Source: Chitinophaga japonensis
GTDB taxonomy: Bacteria > Bacteroidota > Bacteroidia > Chitinophagales > Chitinophagaceae
DNA: 64,000 bases
Assembly (NCBI RefSeq): GCF_007830125.1
Contig: NZ_VLLG01000002.1
Span: 1,930,550-1,994,549, forward strand
Direction: 5' to 3'
The position numbers were made by a program, and so were the translations under genes. The notes beneath the pieces were generated by a model. That model saw only the letters and a program-made list of their open reading frames with translations, was not told the DNA's origin and ran no database searches. This document shows positions 18,301 through 26,633 of this stretch, in pieces. Positions within the stretch are counted from its first letter, which is position 1. Each line of letters begins with the position of its first letter.

Positions 18301-21300
18301 CCTGCCCCTGCCTACTTCCGTGCGATGTTGGCCAACCGGTCCTATGAGCCGGGACAGGAGGCAGCGCTGGTGCTGGGCACTACGGTACCGGAGTTGCATG
18401 TGTTAAGGACCGTGGAACGCGAAGATGAAAAAACTACAGATGATTTTGTGAAGCTTGCTGCCGGCCAGCGCCCGTTCACCTATACCGTAACAGAAAAGGA
18501 CCGTGGCGGCCTGCGTTTGCAGTATACCACCGTAAAGGATAACCGGGTGTTTAGCTGGTCGCAGCGCATACAGGTGCCCTGGAGCAACAAGCAGTTAAAC
18601 GTATCTATCGCTACGCACCGCGATAAGCTGTTGCCGGGTGAAACGGAAAAATGGCAGGTGCAGATAAAAGGCCACCAGAAGGATAAAGTAGCCGCGGAAT
18701 TGCTGGCTACCATGTACGATGCATCGCTGGATGCCTTTGTACCGCACCGCTGGAGCCTGCCGGATCTGTATCCCGTTTTCACGGGCGGGCAGGACTGGGA
18801 AGAGGTGGATAACTTTACCCGGGTGCAGTCCTTTAACCGCTATCCGCCGGCAGACCCGGTGCAGGACAGCGCGATCACCTATGACCGCCTGAACTGGTTT
18901 GACGGGAGCGGTGACGCCCGCCCCCTGGTATCGGTTAGAGGAATGGCTACCCGCCAGGCGCGTGAAGAAGTAGTGATGGCCTATGGAATACAGGAAAAAG
19001 CGCTGGCGGGAAGGGTTGCAGGTGTACAGGTAGCCCCCGCGCCACCACCTCCTGCCGGTAACCAGGCTGCCGACCAGGCAGCGGCGGATGATGATGCCGC
19101 GGCTACCCCATCTCAGCAAAACATTCAGCCCCGTAAGAACTTCAATGAGACCGCCTTCTTCTTCCCGGACCTGCGTACCGATAAGGACGGGAATGTGATG
19201 GTGGAATTTACCGTGCCGGAAGCCCTTACCCGCTGGCGATTCATGGGCCTGGCCCATACAAGGGACATGGCGTTGGGCTATGCCGAAACCAGTATTGTAA
19301 CACAAAAGCCATTGATGGTGCAGCCCAATGCGCCGCGCTTTATGCGGGAAGGTGACCGGATGGAATTCAGCGCCAAGATCAGCAACCTGGCAGACAGTAC
19401 ACTGATAGGCCAGGCCCGCCTGGAGCTGCTGGACCCCGCCACCATGCAGCCGGTGGACGGCTGGTTCCAGAATGTGTTCCCCGTACAGCATTTTACCGTA
19501 CAAAAGGGGCAAAGCACGCTGGTGACCTTTCCGCTGGAAATACCTTATAATTATAACAGCGCCCTGCTGTACCGCGTGGTGGCGCAGGCCGGCCCCTTCA
19601 GCGATGGCGAGGAGAATGCGCTGCCGGTGCTCACCAACAGCATGCTGGTAACCGAAACCCTGCCGCTGGCCCTGCGTGGCGATGGCGCCCGCCAGTTTAC
19701 CTTCGACAAGCTGCTGCATGCAGATACCTCTGAAACCCTGCGGCAGCATGCGCTTACTGTGGAATTTACCGGTAATCCTGCCTGGTACGCCGTACAGGCA
19801 TTGCCTTATCTCATGGAGTACCCGCACCAGTGCGCAGAGCAGGTATTCAACCGCTACTATGCCAATGCGCTGGCTACCCATATGGCCGTCGCCCTGCCGG
19901 GCATGAAAGCCGTGCTGGACAAGTGGGCGCAGCAGGATACTTCCGCCCTGCAAAGCAACCTGGAAAAGAACGAAGAGCTGAAGGCGGTGCTGCTGGCACA
20001 AACGCCCTGGGTGCTGGAAGCAAAAAATGAAAAGGAGCAGAAAGCGCGTATCGCCCAATTGTTCGACCTGCAGCGCATGAGCGGCGAACTGTCGCATGCG
20101 CTGGACCAACTGCAGCAACTGCAATTGCCCTCCGGCGCCTTCCCCTGGTTCCGCGGCATGTGGGAAGACCGCTTTATTACCCAGTATATTATTACCGGCC
20201 TGGGCCGCCTGCAACAACTCGGTGCGATGAACGCCGGCCAGGAAGCAACGCTGCAGGAGCTGACCAGCAAAGCGCTGTCCTATCTCGATACGCAGGTGGA
20301 CAAGGACTATCACCGCCTGCTGCAGTCAAAAGCAGATATGCAGCAGCAGCACCTCGGCAGCATACATGTGCACTACCTGTATATGCGCAGCTTCTACAAG
20401 GACAGGCCGGTGCCGCAAAAATTCCGGGCCGCTTACGATTACTATTTATCGCAGGCTAAAAAATACTGGCTGCAGCAAAACCGTTTCGTACAGGCCATGG
20501 CCGCCCTGGCGCTGTACCGCAACGATGATGCAGTAACGCCGGCGGCTATATTACGATCGCTGAAAGAGCATGCCATCACCAGCGATGAAATGGGCATGTA
20601 CTGGAAAGCGCAATGGGGCTACTACTGGCACCAGGCCCCCATTGAAACACAGGCCATGCTGATAGAAGCATTTGACCTGGTGGCCAGGGACACGGCCGCC
20701 GTGGATGCCATGAAAACCTGGTTGCTGAAGAACAAGCAGACCAATAACTGGCATACTACCAAAGCTACGGCCGATGCGTGCTACGCCATGTTGCTCAGCG
20801 GCAATAACTGGCTGGAAGCCAACCCGCAGGTGACCATCCGACTGGGCGCGGAAACCATTAGCAGCGCCACGCAGCAAACGGAAGCCGGCACCGGTTACTT
20901 CAAGCAGCGCATACCGGCCAGGGAAGTGCAGCCCGCCATGGGCAGGATACAGGTATCGCTGCAAGACAGCCAGGGCCAGCCGGCCTGGGGCGCGGTATAC
21001 TGGCAGTATTTTGAGCAGTTGGATAAAATAACCGCCGCACAAACGCCGCTGTCATTGCAGAAACAGTTGTTCATACAACGGGATAGGGAAAAAGGCCCGG
21101 TGCTGACCGCCATCGCCGCAGGCAACGAGCTGAAGATAGGCGACAAGGTGAAAGTGCGCATTGTGCTGCGTGCGGACCGGGATATGGAATACATCCACCT
21201 GCGGGATATGCGCGCCGCTTGTTTTGAGCCGCTGAACGTCATCAGCGCCAATAAATGGCAGAATGGGCTCAGCTACTATGAAAGCACCAAAGATGCTTCC

Positions 21301-21474
21301 ACGGACTTTTTCTTCAGTTACCTGCCCAAAGGCACGCACGTGTTCGAGTATACCTTGTATGTAACGCACGAGGGCCGGTTCTCCAACGGCATCAGCACTG
21401 CGCAGTGTATGTATGCGCCGGAGTTCAGCGCGCATAGCGAAGGGGTGAATGTGAAGGTGGTGAAAGAACAGTAG
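15397..21474 (+). CDS. Secreted alpha-2-macroglobulin family protein with thioester motif
   Basis: Alpha-2-macroglobulins trap proteases by presenting a bait and a reactive thioester. I chose the ATG at 15397, which begins a clean signal peptide (MRLLTFLGVFVLTIFYIPVMAQ); an in-frame ATG at 15364 also exists. Numbering from 15364, residues 1-480 are a helical Bacteroidota-specific region. The MG2 segment with AIYRPGQTIYFKG lies near 606-620. The A2M domain (TRWRFMGLAHT) is near 1290. The thioester motif CAEQ starts at Cys1490, and the toroid-like helical domain runs to about 1830. Near 1190-1225 a segment resembles the start of a TonB-receptor plug (VVMAYGIQEKALAGRVAGV), followed by a Pro/Ala-rich linker. 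A heptad element begins four bases after the stop. Confidence 0.92.
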   Translation: MRLLTFLGVFVLTIFYIPVMAQNNYSNQWKKVMELDRKGLPKSALEVVDAIYRQARKDGREAQLVKALIFRMKYSESTAENGALLNLEETDNEIQRSRGTLRALLQSMKAEMLWQYLQRNRYHIYNRTALAGDTSADISTWGPDRLHREISGAYLASLEDPAALQSTKLSEYDDILVKGNARALRPTLYDLLAHRALDYFKSGENRFSQPAGLFELDDPRAFAPAPVFAAHRFAATDSSSLQFMALLLLQDLLRFHEKGNRAALLDLDLERIRYVYQVGVMADKEELYVKALEHMQQSYAQEPEVTQVMYLLAQYYYQEDQQAGDTGKAGMAIRAVALCKEAIERAPNSYGAGNCRQLLRQLESVSLELETELVNLPELPFRSLVTYRNLGKIYLRVARIDEAFLQQLRNAQSDYRDTTQRYWRLIMNRSAVKQWEQALPNPGDYRQHAVEIKADALPLGHYLLVASTTPRLSLKESILAVQFIHVSRISYISRSNEYRVLDRETGAPLQDVTLRVWETVRNNRTGLVDDNKVTQTAVSDNNGKVTLQTPDNNRGRNIRLEWSLGKDTLFPDNFKYLYRYHAAEDEEDEDDPKSFLFTDRAIYRPGQTIYFKGILVRSHKKNRTSEALPGFKTRVLLLDANDEEIDSLEVTTNDYGAYNGRFTLPAGRLNGNFSIEDDETGGRVNFSVEEYKRPKFYVEFDTVKGSYRVGDTVSVQGKALAYAGNNIDGAQVKYRVVREARYPYYWMFSYRPMPPVAAREIAHGELQTGSDGGFTIRFAALPDRQVDPALKPIFTYRIYADVTDLNGETRSGQQRVAAGYQLLEIKLDMQEQLQAKDLEQVQVQTANLNGAFESAAVRMRLLPLQHPGRLIRPRYWKAPDQFVMSKEEYLRYFPLDVYREEDKPASWERSAPVLEKAFTTVEDSSIDLSARALTPGWYELEVNAEDRLGGTVTQKKVFYLANAKADRLPAPAYFRAMLANRSYEPGQEAALVLGTTVPELHVLRTVEREDEKTTDDFVKLAAGQRPFTYTVTEKDRGGLRLQYTTVKDNRVFSWSQRIQVPWSNKQLNVSIATHRDKLLPGETEKWQVQIKGHQKDKVAAELLATMYDASLDAFVPHRWSLPDLYPVFTGGQDWEEVDNFTRVQSFNRYPPADPVQDSAITYDRLNWFDGSGDARPLVSVRGMATRQAREEVVMAYGIQEKALAGRVAGVQVAPAPPPPAGNQAADQAAADDDAAATPSQQNIQPRKNFNETAFFFPDLRTDKDGNVMVEFTVPEALTRWRFMGLAHTRDMALGYAETSIVTQKPLMVQPNAPRFMREGDRMEFSAKISNLADSTLIGQARLELLDPATMQPVDGWFQNVFPVQHFTVQKGQSTLVTFPLEIPYNYNSALLYRVVAQAGPFSDGEENALPVLTNSMLVTETLPLALRGDGARQFTFDKLLHADTSETLRQHALTVEFTGNPAWYAVQALPYLMEYPHQCAEQVFNRYYANALATHMAVALPGMKAVLDKWAQQDTSALQSNLEKNEELKAVLLAQTPWVLEAKNEKEQKARIAQLFDLQRMSGELSHALDQLQQLQLPSGAFPWFRGMWEDRFITQYIITGLGRLQQLGAMNAGQEATLQELTSKALSYLDTQVDKDYHRLLQSKADMQQQHLGSIHVHYLYMRSFYKDRPVPQKFRAAYDYYLSQAKKYWLQQNRFVQAMAALALYRNDDAVTPAAILRSLKEHAITSDEMGMYWKAQWGYYWHQAPIETQAMLIEAFDLVARDTAAVDAMKTWLLKNKQTNNWHTTKATADACYAMLLSGNNWLEANPQVTIRLGAETISSATQQTEAGTGYFKQRIPAREVQPAMGRIQVSLQDSQGQPAWGAVYWQYFEQLDKITAAQTPLSLQKQLFIQRDREKGPVLTAIAAGNELKIGDKVKVRIVLRADRDMEYIHLRDMRAACFEPLNVISANKWQNGLSYYESTKDASTDFFFSYLPKGTHVFEYTLYVTHEGRFSNGISTAQCMYAPEFSAHSEGVNVKVVKEQ

Positions 21475-21478
21475 TGAG

Positions 21479-21604
21479 AATGTAAAATGTAAAATAATAA
21501 ATGTAAAAGTTGGCAGCGGAGTATAATAAGTACAACAGAGATGTTACGTAATGCATATCCTCCAACTTTTACATTTGAAATTTTACATTTAATATTTTAC
21601 ATTT
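21479..21604. repeat. Heptad inverted-repeat element (AATGTAA word) filling the whole intergenic gap
   Basis: The left arm is AATGTAA, AATGTAA, AATAATA, AATGTAA (21479-21506) followed by AAGTTGG. The right arm (21561-21604) holds six complementary heptads. The innermost 15 bases (21499-21513 and 21562-21576) pair perfectly. The element starts four bases after the macroglobulin stop codon and ends five bases before the ATG of the next gene. Confidence 0.88.
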
Positions 21605-21608
21605 TCTC

Positions 21609-22658
21609 ATGGAATTTGACTACCTCATTGCCGGGCAGGGCATTGCCGGCACGCTGCTCAGCTACAGCCTGCTGCAGGCCGGGCAGCGGGTGCTGGTGAT
21701 AGATGAGCATAAACCCAACAGCGCCTCCCGCGTAGCGGCCGGCGTGATCAACCCGGTATCCGGCCGGCGCTTTGAAATGGCCTGGATGTACGACCAGTTA
21801 TACCCCTTTGCCGTACACACGTACCGGCAGTTGGAACAATTGCTGGGCGTGCCGGTTTTCAGGGAAAGGGATATCTGGATGGTGCTGCCCTCTGAACAGA
21901 TGCGGGCCGCTTTCCAGGCTAAAACATCGCAGGGCGCGGCGCGGCAATACACGCAGCCGGCCAATGCTGCACTGTGGGAGGCCTGGCTGCACCAGCCTTA
22001 CGGGGCGGCGCTGGTAAAAGGAGCTACCGTGCTGCTGCAGCACCTGCTGCCGGCCTGGCGGGCATACCTGGAAAGCCGGCGGTGCCTGTGGCCGGAACGG
22101 CTGGCGCCTTCCCTGCTGCAGGTGAGCGATAGCGGGGTGGCCTACAAGGGTGCGAAGGCCCGGGCGCTTATTTTTTGCGAAGGCGCGCAGGTTACCGGGA
22201 ATCCCTGGTTTGGCCCCCACCTGCCTTTCCTGCTCAACAAGGGCGAGGTGCTGAAAGTGCATATCCCCGGCTTCGATTCGGAAAATATCATCAAAAGAAG
22301 CATTACCCTGGTGCCGCAGGAAAAGGAAGTGTACTGGGTGGGCTCCACCTTTGTATGGGACTACCCGGACGAGCTGCCCACGGCCGGGAAAAGGGCTTTC
22401 CTGGAGGAAGGGCTGCAGCAATTGCTAAAAGTGCCCTATACGGTGCTGGATCAACTGGCCGGTATACGCCCCTCCGGCAAGGACCGCCGCCCCATGATGG
22501 GCCTGCATCCCCAGTACCCGGCGCTGGGCGTGTTCAACGGGCTGGGCACCAAGGGTTGCTCCCTGGCGCCCTATATGGCCCATGCGCTTACGCAACACCT
22601 GCTGCATGGGAAACCCCTGTTGCCGGAAACGGATATTAAACGATATTTTAATGGGTGA
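21609..22658 (+). CDS. FAD-dependent oxidoreductase, DAO family
   Basis: The N-terminus is an FAD-binding Rossmann fold with GQGIAGTLLSYSLLQAG and an acidic end of β2 (VIDEH). A second DAO motif appears near the C-terminus (GIRPSGKDRRPMMGLHP and GLGTKGCSLAPYMA). The 349 residues match a compact member of the D-amino-acid oxidase/glycine oxidase superfamily. The substrate cannot be assigned: the family includes amine oxidases, ThiO and MnmC-like domains. It sits between the macroglobulin gene and aspS without clear functional linkage. Confidence 0.85.
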   Translation: MEFDYLIAGQGIAGTLLSYSLLQAGQRVLVIDEHKPNSASRVAAGVINPVSGRRFEMAWMYDQLYPFAVHTYRQLEQLLGVPVFRERDIWMVLPSEQMRAAFQAKTSQGAARQYTQPANAALWEAWLHQPYGAALVKGATVLLQHLLPAWRAYLESRRCLWPERLAPSLLQVSDSGVAYKGAKARALIFCEGAQVTGNPWFGPHLPFLLNKGEVLKVHIPGFDSENIIKRSITLVPQEKEVYWVGSTFVWDYPDELPTAGKRAFLEEGLQQLLKVPYTVLDQLAGIRPSGKDRRPMMGLHPQYPALGVFNGLGTKGCSLAPYMAHALTQHLLHGKPLLPETDIKRYFNG

Positions 22659-22685
22659 GGGCCTACAAATGCAGGCGCTATGCTG

Positions 22686-22693
22686 TATCTTTG
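22686..22693 (+). promoter_or_regulatory. -7 box of aspS
   Basis: TATCTTTG matches TAnnTTTG exactly and lies 35 bp upstream of the aspS ATG, downstream of the oxidoreductase stop codon. Confidence 0.6.
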
Positions 22694-22728
22694 CCCCCCT
22701 AGTAAACAGACAAACTTAACAGACCGAT

Positions 22729-24477
22729 ATGTACAGAACGCATACCTGTGGTGAACTTAATATAGAGCATACAGGCCGGCAGGTCACCCTGGCCGGCTGG
22801 GTACAGACCGTTAGAAAATTTGGCAGCATCACCTTTGTGGACCTGCGCGACCGCTATGGCATTACGCAGTTGCTGTTTGGTGAAACCCTGAATCCGAGGC
22901 TGGACCAGGCGCCCCTGGGCCGCGAATTTGTGCTGCAGGTGACCGGCACCGTAACAGAGCGTTCCAACAAGAATAAGAATATCCCTACCGGTGATATCGA
23001 GATCACCGTGAGCGATTTTAAAGTACTGAATGCCGCCAAAACGCCTCCCTTTACCATACAGGATGATACGGACGGCGGCGATGAGCTGCGCATGAAATAC
23101 CGCTACCTGGACCTGCGCCGCAACGCGGTAAAGCAGCACCTGGAGCTGCGCTACCGGGTAAACAGGTCGGTACGCAATTTCCTGGACAGCCGGGGCTTTA
23201 TGGATATTGAAACCCCCTTCCTTATTAAGTCCACCCCGGAAGGCGCCCGGGACTTCGTGGTGCCCAGCCGTATGAACCCCAACGAGTTCTATGCGCTGCC
23301 CCAGTCCCCGCAAACCTTCAAGCAACTGCTGATGGTGAGCGGCTATGACCGGTATTACCAGATCGTGAAATGCTTCCGGGACGAGGACCTGCGGGCCGAC
23401 CGCCAGCCTGAATTTACCCAGATTGATTGCGAAATGAGCTTTGTGGAGCAGGAAGATATCCTGAACACTTTTGAGGATATGATGAAGCATGTGTTCCGGG
23501 AGATCAGGGGCATCACCTTCAACGAGCCTTTCCCCCGCATGACCTGGGACGAAGCCATGGAATTTTACGGGAATGATAAACCGGATATCCGCTTTGACAT
23601 GAAGCTGGTGAACCTGACCGGCACCGTAAAAGGCAGGGGCTTTAAAGTGTTTGACGAAGCGGAGCTGGTAGTGGCCATAGCAGCCAAAGGCTGCAGCGAA
23701 TATACCCGCAAGCAGTTAGACGAGCTGACGGAGTGGGTAAAGCGTCCCCAGATAGGCATGAACGGGCTTATTTATGTAAAATATAATACGGACGGCACGC
23801 TGAAAAGCTCCGTGGACAAGTTCTTCGACGAGGAGCAGCTTAAAGCATGGGCCGCGCAGTGCCAGGCCCAGCCCGGCGACCTGCTGCTGGTGCTGGCCGG
23901 CCGTGAAGAGCGCACCCGAAAGGCCATGAGTGAGCTGCGCCTGGAGATGGGCGAGCGCCTGGGACTTCGCAACAAAAACGAGTTTAAACCGTTATGGGTA
24001 ATAGATTTTCCGCTGTTTGAATACGCGGAGGAGGAGCAGCGCTGGGTAGCCCGCCATCACCCGTTCACCTCCCCCAAGCCGGACCAGCTTGGGCTGATGG
24101 ATGATCCCTCCAGGTACGGGCAGATAAAGGCCAATGCCTATGACATTGTGCTGAACGGAACGGAAGTAGGCGGCGGATCTATCCGTATCTTCCAGCGCGA
24201 CCTGCAGGAAAAAATGTTTGCCGCCCTGGGCATGAGCCCCGAAGAAGCGGCGCATAAATTCGGTTTCCTGCTGGGCGCATTTGAATATGGCGCGCCCCCG
24301 CATGGTGGTATTGCCTTTGGTTTTGACCGCCTTTGCGCTTTATTGGGAGGCAGCGAAAGCATCCGTGATTTCATTGCCTTCCCCAAGAACAATTCCGGGC
24401 GGGATGTGATGCTGGATGCCCCCAGCGGAATTGATCAGGCGCAACTGGATGAACTGAAAATTGCCCTGGTAAAATAA
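22729..24477 (+). CDS. aspS: Aspartate--tRNA ligase
   Basis: AspRS attaches aspartate to tRNA-Asp. It is a class IIb synthetase. The N-terminal OB-fold anticodon-binding domain covers about residues 1-110 ([22 protein letters not shown]). Motif 2 is [18 protein letters not shown]. The bacterial GAD insertion domain covers the middle. Motif 3 is [16 protein letters not shown] near the C-terminus. At 582 residues it is full length for bacterial AspRS. It has its own promoter and is probably monocistronic. Confidence 0.97.
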   Translation: MYRTHTCGELNIEHTGRQVTLAGWVQTVRKFGSITFVDLRDRYGITQLLFGETLNPRLDQAPLGREFVLQVTGTVTERSNKNKNIPTGDIEITVSDFKVLNAAKTPPFTIQDDTDGGDELRMKYRYLDLRRNAVKQHLELRYRVNRSVRNFLDSRGFMDIETPFLIKSTPEGARDFVVPSRMNPNEFYALPQSPQTFKQLLMVSGYDRYYQIVKCFRDEDLRADRQPEFTQIDCEMSFVEQEDILNTFEDMMKHVFREIRGITFNEPFPRMTWDEAMEFYGNDKPDIRFDMKLVNLTGTVKGRGFKVFDEAELVVAIAAKGCSEYTRKQLDELTEWVKRPQIGMNGLIYVKYNTDGTLKSSVDKFFDEEQLKAWAAQCQAQPGDLLLVLAGREERTRKAMSELRLEMGERLGLRNKNEFKPLWVIDFPLFEYAEEEQRWVARHHPFTSPKPDQLGLMDDPSRYGQIKANAYDIVLNGTEVGGGSIRIFQRDLQEKMFAALGMSPEEAAHKFGFLLGAFEYGAPPHGGIAFGFDRLCALLGGSESIRDFIAFPKNNSGRDVMLDAPSGIDQAQLDELKIALVK

Positions 24478-24522
24478 AATTGGCACAGCTTTCGCAGCAG
24501 GCACGTGCTTTTTTGATAAACG

Positions 24523-24567
24523 ATCCCCTTTGATGCCTAGTGAAACATACAGGGTGTCAAAGGGGAT
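24523..24567. repeat. Perfect 11-bp inverted repeat downstream of aspS
   Basis: ATCCCCTTTGA (24523-24533) and TCAAAGGGGAT (24557-24567) are perfect inverted repeats separated by 23 bp. No T-run follows, so this is not a standard intrinsic terminator. It could be an mRNA 3' structure for aspS or an operator for the downstream gene. Confidence 0.6.
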
Positions 24568-24609
24568 TGTCACAACAGGAAAGCATATGGAATTCTGATT
24601 TATATTATA

Positions 24610-24617
24610 TAAATTTG
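24610..24617 (+). promoter_or_regulatory. Candidate -7 box of the glucosaminidase gene
   Basis: TAAATTTG matches TAnnTTTG, 34 bp upstream of the chosen ATG at 24652, within an AT-rich stretch. Confidence 0.45.
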
Positions 24618-24651
24618 TAAATTGAATACAACTACAAAAAATTATACTGCT

Positions 24652-25182
24652 ATGGGAGGCAAACAACTACGCAGCCGTGTGGTATGGTTTTGTGCAGTGA
24701 TATTTTACCTGCTGATGGGGCATACCGCGCATGCCCAGCAGTACAAGAAGCGTTACCTGGACAAGTTCCAGGCGCTTTCTATACGGCTTATGAACGAAAC
24801 CGGCATACCCGCCAGCGTAATACTGGGCGTGAGCATGCTGGAATCCGGTATGGGCACCAGCAGGAACGCCCGGCTGCTGCATAACCATTTTGGCATAGTA
24901 GGACGCAATACGCTGGCCAAGCGGCACCCTACCTATCGTTCCAGGTACAAGGAATATCCTTCGGATTCCGCTTCCTTTCATCACTTCGTAAAGATCCTTT
25001 CCAGGAAAAAATGGTATGCGCAATTGCAGGGCAAACCGGAATACGCTGTCTGGCTGCAGCATATGAACCACAGCGGCTATAGCACCGCCGGCCAGGAGTG
25101 GATAAAAAGGGTTACCAGCCTGATTAAAAGATATAAATTATATAAATTGGACGCCCAAATGGGATTTGTGAAAAATTCTTAA
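24652..25182 (+). CDS. Secreted glucosaminidase-domain peptidoglycan hydrolase
   Basis: The protein is a small member of the mannosyl-glycoprotein endo-beta-N-acetylglucosaminidase (FlgJ/Auto-like) family, which cleaves the glycan strands of peptidoglycan. Residues 1-29 are a signal peptide ending HTAHAQ. The catalytic Glu is in SMLESGMGTS (Glu64), followed by HNHFGIVG. It ends after one domain, with no LysM or SH3 cell-wall-binding module (176 residues). A TTG at 24622 is in frame, but the ATG at 24652 starts the signal peptide cleanly. It is followed after 38 bp by two SGNH hydrolases and an MBOAT protein, which suggests a cell-envelope modification cluster. Confidence 0.85.
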   Translation: MGGKQLRSRVVWFCAVIFYLLMGHTAHAQQYKKRYLDKFQALSIRLMNETGIPASVILGVSMLESGMGTSRNARLLHNHFGIVGRNTLAKRHPTYRSRYKEYPSDSASFHHFVKILSRKKWYAQLQGKPEYAVWLQHMNHSGYSTAGQEWIKRVTSLIKRYKLYKLDAQMGFVKNS

Positions 25183-25220
25183 TTACTGGGAGTGTAACAC
25201 CAATAAGTGAAAGAACAAAC

Positions 25221-26633
25221 ATGCCTGCCAACAATAGGTCTGCACATCCTTTTTATATCATTGCCGGCACAATGGTATGCCTGCTGGCTTTGTCGTCCGT
25301 CAATAACAGCTTCTCCCTGCAGGGCTACCGTTTTCGCAAAGTAGACCTGCTGGCAGATATTAAAAAAGAGATACCCGCCCGCATCAGTAAGCAGCGCCCA
25401 TTGGCGCAAAAGCCGGCCCCTGATACCTTGCATGCCACGGACTCGCTGCAGGCAGCGCAAATGCCGGCCCATACCCGCCCTTCCTACGATTTCATGACCT
25501 ATACCGGTATACAGGAAAACTTTGACACGGCCAGCGCCGGCATGCAGCATTTCCTGCAGGCGTTGCAGGAGCTGAAGGAAGGAAAGCGGAGAAAAGTGCG
25601 CATCGCCTATTTCGGCGATTCCATGATAGAGGGAGACCTGATCACCAGCGACCTGCGCGACAGCCTGCAGGCCATTTTTGGCGGCGCTGGCGTGGGTTTT
25701 GTGCCGGTTACTTCCATCGTGGCCGCTTTCAGGGGCACCATCCGGCATACCTTCTCTGATAACTGGACAGACTACCACTTTAAGAATAATCCCCCGGAAG
25801 ATGTGCTGCTGGGCCTTTCCGGCCACGCTTTCTTCCCGGAAGCAGAAAGCTGGGCAAAATATAGCCCCGTGCAAAAGCGCCGGCTGGACCGGTTTAAAAG
25901 GGTGTCTGTTTTCTACGGTCCCGTAGCCGGCAACTGTAACGTGGCCATTAACAATAAAGTATACACGCTTACCGGTACTGCTCCGCTCAACGAGCTGTCC
26001 CTCCGGCAGGACACCCTGCAAAGGTCCGTGCTGCTGCAATACGCCGGCGGCGAGCCCCTGCCGTTCTACGGTCTTAGCTTTGAAAGCGACACCGGTATTT
26101 ATGTAGATAATTTCTCTTTCCGGGGCATCAGCGGGGTGGAGCTGGGCAAGCTGCGCAGCCGTATGTTGCAGCAGATGCAGCGCAGTCATCCCTATGACCT
26201 GGTGGTGCTGCACTACGGCGCCAATGTGCTGTTCCGGCCGGAAGCCACGGATTATTCCTGGTACCAGCAGCTTATGCAGCGGGTGCTGGCCTCCCTGCGC
26301 AGTAACTGGCCGCGTACTTCCTTCCTGATCGTAGGTACGGCAGACAAGGCCTATAAGAAAGCGGACCATTATGTAACGGCGCCCGGTGTGCCCGCGCTGC
26401 TGAAAGTGCAGCATGCGCTGGCGCAGGAGCATGGCACGGCCTACTGGAACCTGTATGCCGCCATGGGCGGTGAAGGCTCCATGACCCATTGGGTGGAAGG
26501 AGATACCATATTAGCCAATAAGGATTACACTCATTTTAACAGGCATGGAGCGGCCAGGGTGGGCGCGCTGCTGTATAAAGCGATAATGGATGAATTTAAG
26601 CAGGAGGTACACCCATATTCAGGGAGTTATTGA
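25221..26633 (+). CDS. SGNH/GDSL-family esterase or acetyltransferase (first of two)
   Basis: A membrane anchor or signal segment spans residues 10-30 (FYIIAGTMVCLLALSSV). The SGNH catalytic motifs are present: block I AYFGDSMIEGD with Ser134, a block III Asn in HYGANVLF, and block V DYTHFNRHG with the Asp/His pair. Residues 50-90 form a Pro-rich linker. The 470 residues are consistent with an exported enzyme acting on envelope polymers. Its 3' end overlaps the next SGNH gene by 44 bp, evidence for translational coupling. In AlgJ/AlgX and PatB systems, SGNH proteins accept acetyl groups delivered by an MBOAT protein; the MBOAT gene here lies two genes downstream. Confidence 0.85.
   Translation: MPANNRSAHPFYIIAGTMVCLLALSSVNNSFSLQGYRFRKVDLLADIKKEIPARISKQRPLAQKPAPDTLHATDSLQAAQMPAHTRPSYDFMTYTGIQENFDTASAGMQHFLQALQELKEGKRRKVRIAYFGDSMIEGDLITSDLRDSLQAIFGGAGVGFVPVTSIVAAFRGTIRHTFSDNWTDYHFKNNPPEDVLLGLSGHAFFPEAESWAKYSPVQKRRLDRFKRVSVFYGPVAGNCNVAINNKVYTLTGTAPLNELSLRQDTLQRSVLLQYAGGEPLPFYGLSFESDTGIYVDNFSFRGISGVELGKLRSRMLQQMQRSHPYDLVVLHYGANVLFRPEATDYSWYQQLMQRVLASLRSNWPRTSFLIVGTADKAYKKADHYVTAPGVPALLKVQHALAQEHGTAYWNLYAAMGGEGSMTHWVEGDTILANKDYTHFNRHGAARVGALLYKAIMDEFKQEVHPYSGSY

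Noticed and set aside
18595..20313. 572-codon open frame antisense to the alpha-2-macroglobulin gene
   Set aside because: It is a shadow of a clearly conserved coding region and has no recognisable domain.
24500..24514. GCACGTGC followed by TTTTTT after aspS as an intrinsic terminator
   Set aside because: The palindrome has no room for a loop; the possible stem with AGCA/TGCT is only four pairs.
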